Positions 1-8,144 of a DNA stretch of 64,000 bases are shown here, one piece after another. The stretch is from the NCBI RefSeq assembly GCF_900167145.1, contig NZ_FUWG01000015.1, positions 18,553 to 82,552 of the forward strand. Direction: 5' to 3'. Origin of the DNA: Treponema porcinum (GTDB lineage Bacteria > Spirochaetota > Spirochaetia > Treponematales > Treponemataceae). A program made the translations under genes and the position numbers. Under the pieces are notes generated by a model. It was not told where the DNA came from, did no database searches, and saw only the letters and a list, made by a program, of their open reading frames with translations. Position 1 is the stretch's first letter. The number at the start of each line of letters is the position of its first letter.

Positions 1-81
1 TCAGGTTCTAGCTCAGGCGGCTCCGGAGTAGGTTCGTGCAGCGGAACAGGGCATGTTGTATTTGTTCCTTTGTATAAATAA
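1..81 (+). CDS. C-terminal end of a short Gly/Ser-rich double-glycine-type peptide (5' truncated by window)
   Basis: The window opens inside a frame that reads a Gly/Ser-rich stretch, then CSGTGHVVFVPLYK and a TAA stop at 79-81. The composition matches the linker of the leader proteins at 6372 and 8393. The CSG...VFVPLYK ending resembles their CSGASDGKTIYANPYYKGG segment, so this is probably a short cassette peptide that stops where the enzyme-bearing versions continue. The leader itself lies outside the window. An LRR protein gene starts 15 bp downstream, the same order as at 1085/1358. Confidence 0.6.
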   Translation, partial: SGSSSGGSGVGSCSGTGHVVFVPLYK

Positions 82-96
82 TATAAAGGTATAAAA

Positions 97-798
97 ATGA
101 AAAAAAGATTTATTTTACTCATAACCGTATTATCCGCAACATTCTTTCTGTATGCAAAGTCGGTAGAAATTACGTTTGAGTTTGCCGATGGAGAAAGGCT
201 TGTAAAAGAATATGATGATATGAAAACTGCGCTTGTAATATGGACAGGTGACTCAGATAATTGTATACCGTCAAAAGAACTAACGAACATAGCAGGACTT
301 GAAAACTGGGAAATGCTGCAGGCGATTGAATGGTATGGAATTCGATATTATGGAGACTGGAGTTTTCTTAAAGATATAAAAAATCTAAAGGGAATCTTTG
401 TCAGTTATTTTAGAGGCAAATCATTACGATTTTTAGAAGATTTATCAGACCTTGAATATATTGAATTAAAAGTTTCGATAGATAAAAAAGATTCTGAAGA
501 ATTTGAAAAAGAAGCAGTAGATTTATCAAAATTAACAAAAATACAGAAGATATCTATAAGAGCAAATTATTTTGAGAAAAATACACATTCCGACAACAGA
601 TTAACGAGAATCCCGAATTTTATAAATGTCCAGAACCGCCCTGCATTAGATATAAATAATAACCATATAAAAAAATTAACAAGATACGATAAAAAGTTAT
701 TACGGCAATATTCAAAGGTGTATTTGTATTCCAATCCTCTGTCGGCAGACAAGGAAAAGGTGGAGAAAGAATTGAAGGGAATAGAATTTGTTTGGTGA
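97..798 (+). CDS. Secreted leucine-rich-repeat protein, candidate companion of the upstream peptide
   Basis: This 233-residue protein has an N-terminal signal peptide (MKKRFILLITVLSATFFLYA) and an LRR-like body with spaced phrases such as LTNIAGLENWEMLQAIEW, FLKDIKNLKGI and FLEDLSDLEYIEL. It ends in a TGA stop after a normal TGG Trp codon. Paralogues lie at 1358, 10041 (truncated) and 12125 (minus strand). An AAAGG ribosome site precedes the ATG. It follows the end of a short Gly/Ser-rich peptide gene by 15 bp, so co-translation is likely. It should be exported to the periplasm or outer surface. A role as immunity or partner protein is inferred from order alone. Confidence 0.8.
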   Translation: MKKRFILLITVLSATFFLYAKSVEITFEFADGERLVKEYDDMKTALVIWTGDSDNCIPSKELTNIAGLENWEMLQAIEWYGIRYYGDWSFLKDIKNLKGIFVSYFRGKSLRFLEDLSDLEYIELKVSIDKKDSEEFEKEAVDLSKLTKIQKISIRANYFEKNTHSDNRLTRIPNFINVQNRPALDINNNHIKKLTRYDKKLLRQYSKVYLYSNPLSADKEKVEKELKGIEFVW

Positions 799-850
799 TA
801 TAAAGATAATCTAACTATTTCAGTATTCTATATATAAAAGTGGGACGATA

Positions 851-906
851 ATGTCGATGATAAAAAAAAGTTCTGCAGCATGATGAAACTGATTGCGGTA
901 TTTGAT
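851..906 (+). pseudogene. Remnant of C39 peptidase (bacteriocin exporter N-terminus)
   Basis: The start ATG at 851 opens a short frame like MPSIKK of the 2021 gene. After a small frameshift the DNA reads VLQHDETDCG and then a stop. VLQHDETDCG is identical to the active-site segment of the C39 gene at 2021. Only about the first 18 codons are recognisable. It is a decayed copy of the same peptidase gene. Confidence 0.7.
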
Positions 907-987
907 TCTGTATGAATAACAAAAAAGAAGAGTTTAACTTCTGAAAAAAAAGGTGTTGCGTAACCTGAGCAACTTGTAAAGAATAAT

Positions 988-1016
988 TTGACACCTATGT
1001 GGGGCAGTTATATAAT
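988..1016 (+). promoter_or_regulatory. Consensus sigma-70 promoter
   Basis: TTGACA at 988-993 and TATAAT at 1011-1016 are separated by exactly 17 bp, a perfect match to the housekeeping consensus. Transcription would begin near 1023, about 60 nt before the leader-peptide start at 1085, and continue toward the LRR gene at 1358. Confidence 0.75.
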
Positions 1017-1084
1017 AATCTGCATTGGTAAAAAGTTTTAGCTGATATATGCATTTCGAGATTTAATTATAAAAATGGAGAAAA

Positions 1085-1257
1085 ATGAAATTCAAATTAA
1101 GTGATTTTATGGAGCTGGACACAACGGCGCTGCTTATAGAAATGGCGGTTCTTCATATCATGTGTGGAATAGTAATGGAATAGATTCCGTAAGTGAATCA
1201 GATTGGAGTATTAATGGAACTGCGGTTAGGAATTCTGTATACGTACCTCTTAATTAA
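1085..1257 (+). pseudogene. Frameshifted short double-glycine-leader peptide
   Basis: ATG at 1085, with GGAG just upstream, begins MKFKLSDFMELDTTALL, matching the leader of the 6372 protein. The reading frame then shifts. The +1 frame carries NGGSSYHVWNSNG and ends NSVYVPLN at a stop on 1255-1257, parallel to the VFVPLYK ending of the peptide at 1-81. Read across the shift, this is a short cassette peptide without an enzymatic domain. As it stands, translation from 1085 stops early and the GG site is lost. It has a strong promoter (988) and lies 100 bp before an LRR gene. Confidence 0.65.
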
Positions 1258-1357
1258 TCTAAATATCTGTCATCATTTTTAAATTTGTTTATAGAATATA
1301 AAGAAAAAAACAATGAAAGGATAAGCTCTTTTTTATTGTTTTTTATAGGAGTACTTT

Positions 1358-1981
1358 ATGAAAAAAGCATTTGGCATATTCTTGATGTTTATTTCTGCAT
1401 TTTCGGTATATGCTGAAAGCGTAAATCTTAGAACCGGAAATGTATTTGACACTGTTGAAGTTAATGAAATACTGTCTATCGGCTACGGAAGCAAAGTTTC
1501 AGAGATACAATTTGAAAGCAGAAGTCCGAAAATTACTACGATTGCTCTTGAGGGAACTGCTTTTATAGAAGATTATTCGTTTATCGGGAAATGTAAGGAG
1601 CTTGAAGTTCTGATAATGAATACCGTTTCACTAAAAAATATGGATTTTCTAAAATCGTGTAAAAAATTAAAAGTACTTGCGCTTGATTCCGTTTCTGTGG
1701 AGAAGCTTCCCGATTTCAGAGAGCTTGAAAATGCGGAATATATAGCTTTTTCTAATTGCAATTTAACAGACATCCGAGAATTTACACATCATGCGGAAAA
1801 ACTGAGATGTATCGATTTACGTTATAATAAGATTTCAATGTTGCCCCAGTTAGAAAAAAAAGACCGGGCAATGTATTTTCTTTCAGGGAATGAAATCATG
1901 GCTTCGAACTGTATAAATTTTATTTTTGATGAAGATATATATCAAAAATTGCCTGAGGAATTCAGACTGTATGTAAGATGA
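1358..1981 (+). CDS. Secreted leucine-rich-repeat protein
   Basis: The 207-residue product has a signal peptide (MKKAFGIFLMFISAFSVYA) and LRR-type repeats (IEDYSFIGKCKELEVLIM, LKNMDFLKSCKKLKVLAL, LPDFRELENAEYIAF, CIDLRYNKISMLPQLE). TAGGAG lies 8 bp before the ATG. It is a divergent paralogue of the 97 gene and again follows a double-glycine peptide gene, here a broken one. The repeated order peptide then LRR protein suggests a dedicated partner or immunity function. The molecular target is not visible from sequence. Confidence 0.78.
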   Translation: MKKAFGIFLMFISAFSVYAESVNLRTGNVFDTVEVNEILSIGYGSKVSEIQFESRSPKITTIALEGTAFIEDYSFIGKCKELEVLIMNTVSLKNMDFLKSCKKLKVLALDSVSVEKLPDFRELENAEYIAFSNCNLTDIREFTHHAEKLRCIDLRYNKISMLPQLEKKDRAMYFLSGNEIMASNCINFIFDEDIYQKLPEEFRLYVR

Positions 1982-2020
1982 ACTGTTGAATACAATTGGA
2001 TAAAATATAAGGGGAAGAGA

Positions 2021-2434
2021 ATGCCATCTATAAAAAAAGTGTTACAACATGATGAAACAGACTGCGGTGCTGCGTGTATTTCCATTATCTTGCAATATTA
2101 TGGAAAAACAGTTCCGTTAAGAAAAATTCGTTCAGCGGCAGGAACAGACAGCGTCGGAACGTCTGGTTTTGGAATCGTAAAAGGTGCTGAAAAATTCGGA
2201 CTCAGTTGCAAGGGGCTTATGTCACCAAATAAGGATAAGATTGAAGGTATTCCATTTCCTGCAATTTTTCATATAAAAGAACACCTTGATCATTATGTCG
2301 TAGTCTATAAAGTAAACAGAAAGTTTGTTTTTATAAGTGATCCGGCTGTCGGACTGCGGAAAATAAAACGAGGTGATTTTTTTAATTGATGGACAGGAGT
2401 TTTCTTCATACTTTTCCCTACGACAGAAAATTTG
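2021..2434 (+). pseudogene. C39 peptidase domain of a bacteriocin-type ABC exporter, detached and interrupted by TGA
   Basis: This frame encodes a C39 cysteine peptidase, the domain that cuts leaders after Gly-Gly while its ABC transporter exports the peptide. Visible catalytic positions are Gln9, Cys15 in ETDCGAAC, His91 in DHYVVVYK and Asp107 in SDPAVG. A good GGGGAAGA ribosome site precedes ATG 2021. The frame stops at 2387-2389 after DFFN. Past that TGA, the same frame continues WTGVFFILFPTTEN, the usual end of the C39 domain, to about 2434. The membrane and ATPase domains are absent and WG-gene context follows. It could still make a 122-residue peptidase lacking its last strand, but decay is more likely. 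A full exporter would have to lie elsewhere. Confidence 0.75.
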
Positions 2435-2443
2435 AGGTGACAT

Positions 2444-3373
2444 ATGCGCATTAAACTTTTATATCCATTCGTTTTTTTACTGTCCGTATCTCCTTTAATA
2501 CCGGAGTCGCTCAGTCTGTATAAATACAACGAAAAATACGGACTGATAAATGAAGAACGGAAAATAAGAGAGGAAAATAAATTCACGTCTTTTATAGAAT
2601 CTGACGACTATCTGATTTGTTGCTTACGAAATGTGTCACCTCAATTTCATGCGTACAATAAAAATGGGAATAAAGAAATTGACTTTGATGCAATAGCCGT
2701 AAAACTTGTAACGGAAAATATTATTCTTATTTCTGATTTTCATGATTCTTATTATTACGACTTGAAAAAAAAAGAGAAAATTGCGGATGATGCATTGTAT
2801 GCCGGCGAGATACAAGTCGTTTTTGCATACGACACAAAAGATTTTGAAATCAGAAATCCCGACGGAAGCGTGATGAAAAAAAATCTTAGGGAATGTGGAT
2901 ACCGGTTTTCGGAAGGACTGATGCCCATAAAGGACACAGACGGAAAGACGGGGTTTATAAACGAGAAAGGGAACTTTGTTTTTGAATGTCCGATATACGG
3001 TTTTTACTCAATATATGATCCGAAAATCCATCCATTGTATGATTTTGAGTTCTCGAACGGTATCGTGTGCGTTCCCGAATCGGAATCATCGTTCGCGCTA
3101 TATACAAAAGACGGCAGGAAACTGAAGACTGTCCGTAACAGCAGGACGGAGCAGAGGAAATTTACAAGCGGTTATATGTTGATTTCGACTGTAGATAAAG
3201 CTCAGAAACAGTACGCGTTCTTGAATTACAAGGGAGAGAACGCATTTAATCAGTTTTTCTCTGCGGCGGAGCGGTTCATAAATGAATATGCGATGGTCGT
3301 TGTTGACGGAAAAGACGCTGTTATAAACACCAAAGGAGATGTATTTTTCTGCGCCGATTTTGTAAGCGAATAG
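2444..3373 (+). CDS. Secreted WG-repeat protein (309 aa)
   Basis: The protein begins with a hydrophobic export segment (LLYPFVFLLSVSPLIP) and contains degenerate WG/KWG repeats: KYGLINEERKI, GKTGFINEKGNFVFE, YAFLNYKGENAF and KDAVINTKGDVFF. It is closely similar along its length to the 7156 protein. The start context GAGGTGACATATGCGCATTAA is nearly the same as at 7156, where the ATG lies inside the 3' end of a CHAP-domain gene. Here only that gene's last codons (VTYAH, stop) survive upstream. The ancestral partner was therefore a CHAP effector that has been replaced by the C39 fragment. Role as immunity protein is inferred. Confidence 0.78.
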   Translation: MRIKLLYPFVFLLSVSPLIPESLSLYKYNEKYGLINEERKIREENKFTSFIESDDYLICCLRNVSPQFHAYNKNGNKEIDFDAIAVKLVTENIILISDFHDSYYYDLKKKEKIADDALYAGEIQVVFAYDTKDFEIRNPDGSVMKKNLRECGYRFSEGLMPIKDTDGKTGFINEKGNFVFECPIYGFYSIYDPKIHPLYDFEFSNGIVCVPESESSFALYTKDGRKLKTVRNSRTEQRKFTSGYMLISTVDKAQKQYAFLNYKGENAFNQFFSAAERFINEYAMVVVDGKDAVINTKGDVFFCADFVSE

Positions 3374-3391
3374 TTAATGCAAGGATTTTTT

Positions 3392-4135
3392 ATGAAAAGA
3401 TTTTATATTTTTTTAGTTTTACTGATGACGGCAAATTTTGCGTTTTCACAGAGGTTGCCTGAGAAACTTGCAAAACAGTTTGAAGATACGGGATTATTTT
3501 ACTTTAAATATCATCATAAAGGATTAAATGCAAAACCTGATATTCTGAACTACGCACCTGACAGGATGAGCCTTGGGCTGTCCTGCATTTCAGAAGAGGA
3601 ATATTTGAAAGAGGAGCGTCCGTATTTAGATCCGAAGCTTTTTTCTAATACAAAAATAGCTTCGGTAAAAGACATAAAGTCAGTGATGAGAAGAGGACTG
3701 AGAATCAGCGATCGCCCCAGTTATTCGACAAATTATGAAAAAAGGCGGTGGGTCGACGGAAAAAAGCTTTCATTTGAAATATGCTACAATCAAAGCACGA
3801 GAGAAAATATTCCGATTTTTGCATCAGGTACATATACTTTCACCGTATTTTCAAAAGACGGTGTGTATAGGATGAGCATAGCAGATTTCACTGACTGCAG
3901 AGAAAGAAACGCCGACTATGATGCGCTTACCGAGTACTTTTATTTCAAGGAAGGCATGAAGCGCGATATGAGCCGCGGAATAGAAGGAACACGCGGCTAT
4001 TATTTCATCAATGATGATGCTGCAGATCTTTTCTATCAGAAATTGATAGAAAAGGACTCATCTCTTCCTGAATCTGCACTGAGATTTCAAGAGGCGGCGG
4101 AATGTATAGAAACTATATTGAAAAATTATAGATAA
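3392..4135 (+). CDS. Secreted protein of unknown function (248 aa)
   Basis: I chose ATG 3392 because CAAGGA lies 6 bp upstream of it, although an in-frame ATG occurs at 3377. The product has a clear signal peptide (MKRFYIFLVLLMTANFAFSQ) and no domain I recognise. Its body is mixed alpha/beta in composition, with a Lys/Asp/Glu-rich centre and the phrases KRRWVDGKKLSFEICYN and ASGTYTFTVFSKDGVYRMS, suggestive of beta strands. It sits between a WG-repeat gene and a BamE-motif gene, so it may be another cassette companion. No function can be assigned. Confidence 0.7.
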   Translation: MKRFYIFLVLLMTANFAFSQRLPEKLAKQFEDTGLFYFKYHHKGLNAKPDILNYAPDRMSLGLSCISEEEYLKEERPYLDPKLFSNTKIASVKDIKSVMRRGLRISDRPSYSTNYEKRRWVDGKKLSFEICYNQSTRENIPIFASGTYTFTVFSKDGVYRMSIADFTDCRERNADYDALTEYFYFKEGMKRDMSRGIEGTRGYYFINDDAADLFYQKLIEKDSSLPESALRFQEAAECIETILKNYR

Positions 4136-4151
4136 GCAGCCATACAATTTT

Positions 4152-4174
4152 CCCGGTACTAGAAAAGTACCGGG
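4152..4174 (+). promoter_or_regulatory. Perfect 9-bp hairpin before the BamE-motif gene
   Basis: CCCGGTACT (4152-4160) and AGTACCGGG (4166-4174) form a perfect stem with a 5-nt loop. No T-run follows, so it is not a classical terminator. It may protect mRNA ends or mark a cassette junction. Just after it, TCGAGGTAA resembles the last codons of the M23 genes. Confidence 0.5.
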
Positions 4175-4191
4175 AAGTATCGAGGTAATCC

Positions 4192-4746
4192 ATGAAACAG
4201 AAACTATGTATAGTGCTGATACTGCTGGTGATGACGGGGCTTTTCGCGGAAGGAAAAATACGCAGACCGCAGCAGTTTGAGGTGAAGGACGCAGACGGAA
4301 ATATATTTGCCCTCAAGGAAGATGTTGACAAGGTGTTTGATATGCTTGGCGAACCTTTGAAAAAAGAAAATCTGTGGGCTATATACCCGGAAGCAAGCTG
4401 TGGTTTTTATAAAATTGATTATGAAAATATTTCTTTTCGATATTATGACAACGAGAATAAAATATTTGTGATTCTCATAGAAGGAGACGAATATAAGATT
4501 GTTGACAACGATATTACCGTTGGCTCAAGCTATGAAGAAATAATAAATGCGTACGGCGAGCCAGAGCGTTTAATGGAATACTTTGATGAATGTAACTCCA
4601 GAAATGAAATGCAACTTCTTTATACGACACAGGGAACTGAGCTTTCATATTTTGATGCTGGCGATGAATATTATTCTTTTGTAGTTATCAATATCGATCC
4701 AGAAACAAAAAAATGTGATGAAATTTTTATAAGCAGAGCATTTTAA
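4192..4746 (+). CDS. Secreted BamE/SmpA-motif protein, candidate immunity protein
   Basis: The 184-residue product has a signal peptide (KLCIVLILLVMTGLFAEG) followed by two copies of a SmpA/BamE-like pattern, KVFDMLGEPLKKENLW and ITVGSSYEEIINAYGEPE. Close paralogues lie at 5745 and 9215, each placed within 6 bp of an M23 peptidase gene. Here the upstream M23 gene is gone; only TCGAGGTAA, like the M23 ending TCGAGGTAG, remains. This suggests an orphan companion left after loss of its effector. BamE-type folds bind envelope proteins, but no target can be named. Confidence 0.75.
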   Translation: MKQKLCIVLILLVMTGLFAEGKIRRPQQFEVKDADGNIFALKEDVDKVFDMLGEPLKKENLWAIYPEASCGFYKIDYENISFRYYDNENKIFVILIEGDEYKIVDNDITVGSSYEEIINAYGEPERLMEYFDECNSRNEMQLLYTTQGTELSYFDAGDEYYSFVVINIDPETKKCDEIFISRAF

Positions 4747-4828
4747 ATGTGTATAAAAAGTAAAAAGCTGAAATCCAATTCTTTATAAGTTGGAGAAGGT
4801 AAAAAACGATGAAATTGTGAGGCTTTTT

Positions 4829-5013
4829 CTTACCTAAAGTTTGCGTTGCAAACTTTTATTATCAACTTCTGTTCCCACTGGAAACTTGCACTGCGAATTC
4901 ATTGCATTGCGGAACAGCGTAAAAGGTCAATTGATTGTTTAAACAATTTTCTTGATTTTTCATAAGGATGAAAAGGATGAAATTCAACCTAAGTAATTTT
5001 TTGGAACTGGACA
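4829..5013 (+). repeat. 185-bp direct repeat, copy 1 (upstream region plus leader start)
   Basis: This block matches 8245-8429 at constant offset, with one clear difference: AAGGATG here versus AAGGAGG at 8382-8388, which weakens the ribosome site in this copy. It spans a hairpin (AAAGTTTGC / GCAAACTTT), an arm pair CTGTTCC / GGAACAG, and the first 12 codons of the M23 leader. The M23 genes that follow are also near-identical, so the whole unit was duplicated recently. Confidence 0.85.
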
Positions 5014-5742
5014 CCCGAATGACCGTCAAATCCGTCGGCAGGAGGCGGCTCAAAGACGCCGACAGGCGGCGGAGGGAGCGGCTCAGGTTCAGGCGGAGGA
5101 GCTTTCGGTGGCGGATACTGCAGCGGAGCGTCCGATGGAAAGACGATTTATGCAAATCCGTATTATAAAGGCGGAGAAAAGAATTCTAGTTCGCCAGGCA
5201 ACGGCGGCGGCGACTGCGGAAATATCTCTGGAAAAAATGATTTGCCACAGATTTCCGATGTAGAGAAAAATGCAGTAGATGATGCAGGAAAACTGGCAAA
5301 AGTTGCAGACGGAATTGCATATCCGGTAGGAGATGAATATTCTGATGAGTTTGTTGTAACTGATATATTCGGTCCGAGAGAATCAATGGATATACAAAAT
5401 CAGAAGACGAACCCTTTTCATACTGGTATTGATATTGCAGCTCCAGAGGGAACAAGAATCAACAGTATCGGAGATGGCATTGTGTCAGAAGTTGGAAACT
5501 GTAATGATTTGGGAAATTATGTAGTAGTAACTCATCCTAACGGAACAAGCACAAGATATGCGCACTGTTCTGAAATTACAACAAGTGTTGGAAGCATTGT
5601 GTCAGCAGGTCAGCAAATAGGATGTATAGGGTCTACAGGATTGTCAACTGGATCGCATTTACATTTGTCGTATGACGGTGACGGAGACGGGTTATATACA
5701 AGTTGCGAAGCCGATAATCCAAATTATTTACTTTCGAGGTAG
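4977..5742 (+). pseudogene. Double-glycine-leader M23 peptidase, leader destroyed by deletion
   Basis: Compared with the intact gene at 8393, this copy starts identically (MKFNLSNFLELD) and then lacks about 60 bp that would encode the rest of the leader, the GG cleavage site and the first mature residues. The junction also shifts frame, so ATG 4977 gives a nonsense Arg-rich peptide ending near 5168. The original frame resumes in the Gly/Ser linker and runs intact through the M23 domain to 5742, with HTGID, YAHCSE and HLHLSYD metal ligands. Initiation from an internal TTG (5242) would give only an unexported catalytic domain. The partner gene at 5745 remains intact. Confidence 0.8.
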
Positions 5743-5744
5743 CC

Positions 5745-6305
5745 ATGAAACAGAAACTAAGTTTAGCGTTGGTACTGCTGGTGATGACATGCCTTTTTGC
5801 AGGAGGAAAAACACGCAGACAGCAGCAGTTTGAGGTGAAGGACGCAGACGGAAATATATTCGTTCTTCAGAAAGACATTCAGACGGTATTTGACCTGCTG
5901 GGCGAGCCGCTGAAAAAAGAGAATCTGTGGGCAATATATCCGAAGGCAGGCTGCGGTTTTTATAAAATCGACTATGAAAATATTTCGTTTCTATATTATG
6001 ACAACGATAATAAGATAGTTCGGATTGTCATAGAAAATGATGCGTGTAAAATTGTTGACAACGATATTACCGTTGGCTCAAGCTATGAAGAAATAATCAA
6101 TGCGTACGGCGTGCCTGAGCGCGAGACGGCTTATTTCAACGAGAATAATTCCAGGAATGAAATGCAACTTTTATATACGACTCAGGGGACGGAGTTTTCA
6201 TACGTTGTACATGGAGATGAATACTATTCCTATATTATTATCAACATCGATGCAGAAACGAAAAAGTGTAATGAACTTTTTGTAGGATGGAATACACCGT
6301 GTTGA
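5745..6305 (+). CDS. Secreted BamE/SmpA-motif protein paired with an M23 gene
   Basis: This 186-residue paralogue of the 4192 and 9215 proteins has a signal peptide (KLSLALVLLVMTCLFAGG) and the same paired motifs (VFDLLGEPLKKENLW, ITVGSSYEEIINAYGVPE). It starts 3 bp after the M23 stop, and its GAGGT ribosome site is embedded in the last M23 codons, so the two were translationally coupled. A periplasmic protein co-made with an exported murein peptidase is most simply an immunity protein. This is inferred from coupling repeated twice in the window. Confidence 0.78.
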   Translation: MKQKLSLALVLLVMTCLFAGGKTRRQQQFEVKDADGNIFVLQKDIQTVFDLLGEPLKKENLWAIYPKAGCGFYKIDYENISFLYYDNDNKIVRIVIENDACKIVDNDITVGSSYEEIINAYGVPERETAYFNENNSRNEMQLLYTTQGTEFSYVVHGDEYYSYIIINIDAETKKCNELFVGWNTPC

Positions 6306-6330
6306 AACTGAGTGTTTTTAATCGGATTAT
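6302..6330 (+). promoter_or_regulatory. Possible sigma-70 promoter for the CHAP cassette
   Basis: TTGAAA (6302-6307) and GATTAT (6325-6330) are 17 bp apart, 42 bp before the CHAP gene start. The match is fair rather than strong. Confidence 0.35.
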
Positions 6331-6371
6331 CAGTTCAGATAGTCCGGTTGTATTTGCTTTGGAGGAAAAGA

Positions 6372-7166
6372 ATGAAATTCGAGTTAAGTGATTTTATGGA
6401 ACTGGACACAAAAGCGTTGCTTGCGGTGAACGGCGGAAGCGACTGCAGTAAGTCAGGAGGATACAGTCCGTCTCCAAGTCCATCAGCAGGAGGAGCGAGT
6501 ACACCGACAGGCGGAGAGGGAAGCGGCTTAGGTTCAGGCGGAGGTGCTTCCGGTGGCGGATACTGCAGCGGAGCGTCCGACGGAAAGACGATTTATGCAA
6601 ATCCGTATTATAAAGGCGGAGAAAAGAATTCTTGTTCGCCAGGCAACGTCGGCGGCAACTGTTCCCGCACTGATTTGGATTATTGGCATACGGAATATGA
6701 GAAAAAAGTACAGGAATGTGATATGGAGATGAAAAAATCTATTGATAATAATATAGCAGATAAAAAATATACTGATGATTATATGTGTGATAACTGGGTA
6801 GCAGAAGTTCTGGAGGATGCTGGTCATGATGTGAATTACTATTTTAACGGCGATGCAGATGATACGGTGCAAAATCATATTGACGGACTGAAAGAAAATT
6901 CTTATTCAAAAGAGGTTCCCGCTCAGGCTGGTGTATATGTTGTATTTATGAATGACGGTCATAAAAGTCCGAATGGAAATCAGTATATTCCTCATGCCGG
7001 CATTCTGGTTGTGTCAGAGACAGGCAAAATGACAATGTATGATAATTCAAGTCGTAATTCTAACGGAGGCGTTGAATCTACTGTAGTATCTAAAACAAGC
7101 GATACAACAATATCAGCCTATGGCTATGACAGTTATTATTTTCAGAAGGTGACGTATGCGCATTAA
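6372..7166 (+). CDS. Double-glycine-leader secreted CHAP/NlpC-like papain-fold enzyme
   Basis: ATG 6372 is chosen because GGAGGAAAAG lies just upstream and it begins the conserved leader. The 264-residue product has four parts. Residues 1-22 are the leader ending LLAVNGG, with hydrophobic residues at -4, -7 and -12 as C39 peptidases require. Residues 23 to about 70 are a Gly/Ser/Pro linker. Next comes the shared GKTIYANPYYKGG segment, then a papain-like domain. Cys139 (YMCDNWVAEVL) and His208 (IPHAGILVV) followed by MYDNSS look like a catalytic triad of the CHAP/NlpC-P60 type, which cleaves peptidoglycan peptide bonds. The 3' end overlaps the WG gene by 11 bp. Export through a C39 ABC exporter and action on neighbouring cell walls are inferred. 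Confidence 0.75.
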   Translation: MKFELSDFMELDTKALLAVNGGSDCSKSGGYSPSPSPSAGGASTPTGGEGSGLGSGGGASGGGYCSGASDGKTIYANPYYKGGEKNSCSPGNVGGNCSRTDLDYWHTEYEKKVQECDMEMKKSIDNNIADKKYTDDYMCDNWVAEVLEDAGHDVNYYFNGDADDTVQNHIDGLKENSYSKEVPAQAGVYVVFMNDGHKSPNGNQYIPHAGILVVSETGKMTMYDNSSRNSNGGVESTVVSKTSDTTISAYGYDSYYFQKVTYAH

Positions 7167-8088
7167 GTTTTTATATCCGTTAGTTTTTTTACTGTCTGTG
7201 TCTCCTCTGGTGCCGCAGTCGCTCAGTTTGTATAAATATAACGAAAAATACGGACTGATAAATGAAGAATGCGAAATTATAGAGGAACAAAAATTTACAT
7301 CATTTATAGAAACGAAAGACTATCTGATTTGCGGTGCAAGATCATTATCGCCGAGATTTTATGTATATAATAAAAACGGCCAAAAAGAAACTGGTTTTGA
7401 TGCATCATTTGTAAAAACAGTAGAAAAGAATATTATATATATAGATAATATTTTTGATTCTTCATATTGGTACGACTTAGAAAAAAAAGAAAGGATTGAA
7501 TATGAAGATTTATATGCCGGCGAGATACAGGTTATTTTTTCATACGACACGAAAGATTTTGAAATCAGAAATCCCGGCGGAAGCGTATTGAAAAAGAATC
7601 TCAGGGAATGCGGATACCGTTTTTCGGAAGGGCTGATGCCGATAAAGGATTCGGACGGAAAGACAGGGTTCATAAACGAATCGGGGGAGTTTGTTTTTGA
7701 ATGTCCTATATACGGAAGCCATGCGATAGACGATCCGAAAATCCATCCGCTGTATGATTTTGAGTTCTCGAACGGCATAGTCTGTGTTCCCGAATCGGAA
7801 TCATCGTTTGCGCTGTATACGAAGGACGGCAGGAAAATGAAAAGTGTCCGTAACAGCAGGACAGAGCAGCGGAAGTTCACAAGCGGTTATATGCTGATTT
7901 CGACGGCGGACAAATCTCAGAGGCAGTATGCGTTCCTGAATTACAAAGGAGAGAACCCGTTCAATCGGTATTTCTCAGAGGCGAAGCGGTTCATAAATGA
8001 ATATGCGATGGTTGTTGTTGACGGAAAAGATGCCGTTATAAACACAAAAGGAGATGTGTTTTTCTGCGCCGATTTTGTAAATAAGTAG
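7156..8088 (+). CDS. Secreted WG-repeat protein, candidate CHAP immunity protein
   Basis: The 310-residue paralogue of the 2444 protein starts inside the CHAP gene (11-bp overlap), with GAAGGTGACGT supplying its ribosome site, so expression is strictly coupled. It has an export segment (FLYPLVFLLSVSPLVPQS) and WG-type repeats (KYGLINEECEI, GKTGFINESGEFVFE, YAFLNYKGENPF, KDAVINTKGDVFF). The C-terminal two thirds are almost the same as in the 2444 copy, whereas residues about 35-110 differ more. That is the part that would diverge if it recognises a partner. Function as immunity or chaperone is inference. Confidence 0.8.
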   Translation: MRIKFLYPLVFLLSVSPLVPQSLSLYKYNEKYGLINEECEIIEEQKFTSFIETKDYLICGARSLSPRFYVYNKNGQKETGFDASFVKTVEKNIIYIDNIFDSSYWYDLEKKERIEYEDLYAGEIQVIFSYDTKDFEIRNPGGSVLKKNLRECGYRFSEGLMPIKDSDGKTGFINESGEFVFECPIYGSHAIDDPKIHPLYDFEFSNGIVCVPESESSFALYTKDGRKMKSVRNSRTEQRKFTSGYMLISTADKSQRQYAFLNYKGENPFNRYFSEAKRFINEYAMVVVDGKDAVINTKGDVFFCADFVNK

Positions 8089-8108
8089 GAAAGGAGGTTG
8101 CAGTGATA

Positions 8109-8144
8109 CGTGATAAAAATTACGTCCGTATAATTTTTATCACG
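8109..8144. terminator. Perfect 14-bp AT-rich hairpin after the WG gene
   Basis: CGTGATAAAAATTA (8109-8122) pairs perfectly with TAATTTTTATCACG (8131-8144) around an 8-nt loop. It lies 20 bp after the WG stop. It lacks a T-run but could end transcription or stabilise the mRNA end. Confidence 0.5.

Noticed and set aside
2387..2392. TGA in the C39 gene as a recoded Trp or selenocysteine codon
   Set aside because: Intact genes here use TGG for Trp and TGA as stop (for example the 97 gene ends TGG TGA), the position is not catalytic, and the following sequence already supplies the expected Trp.
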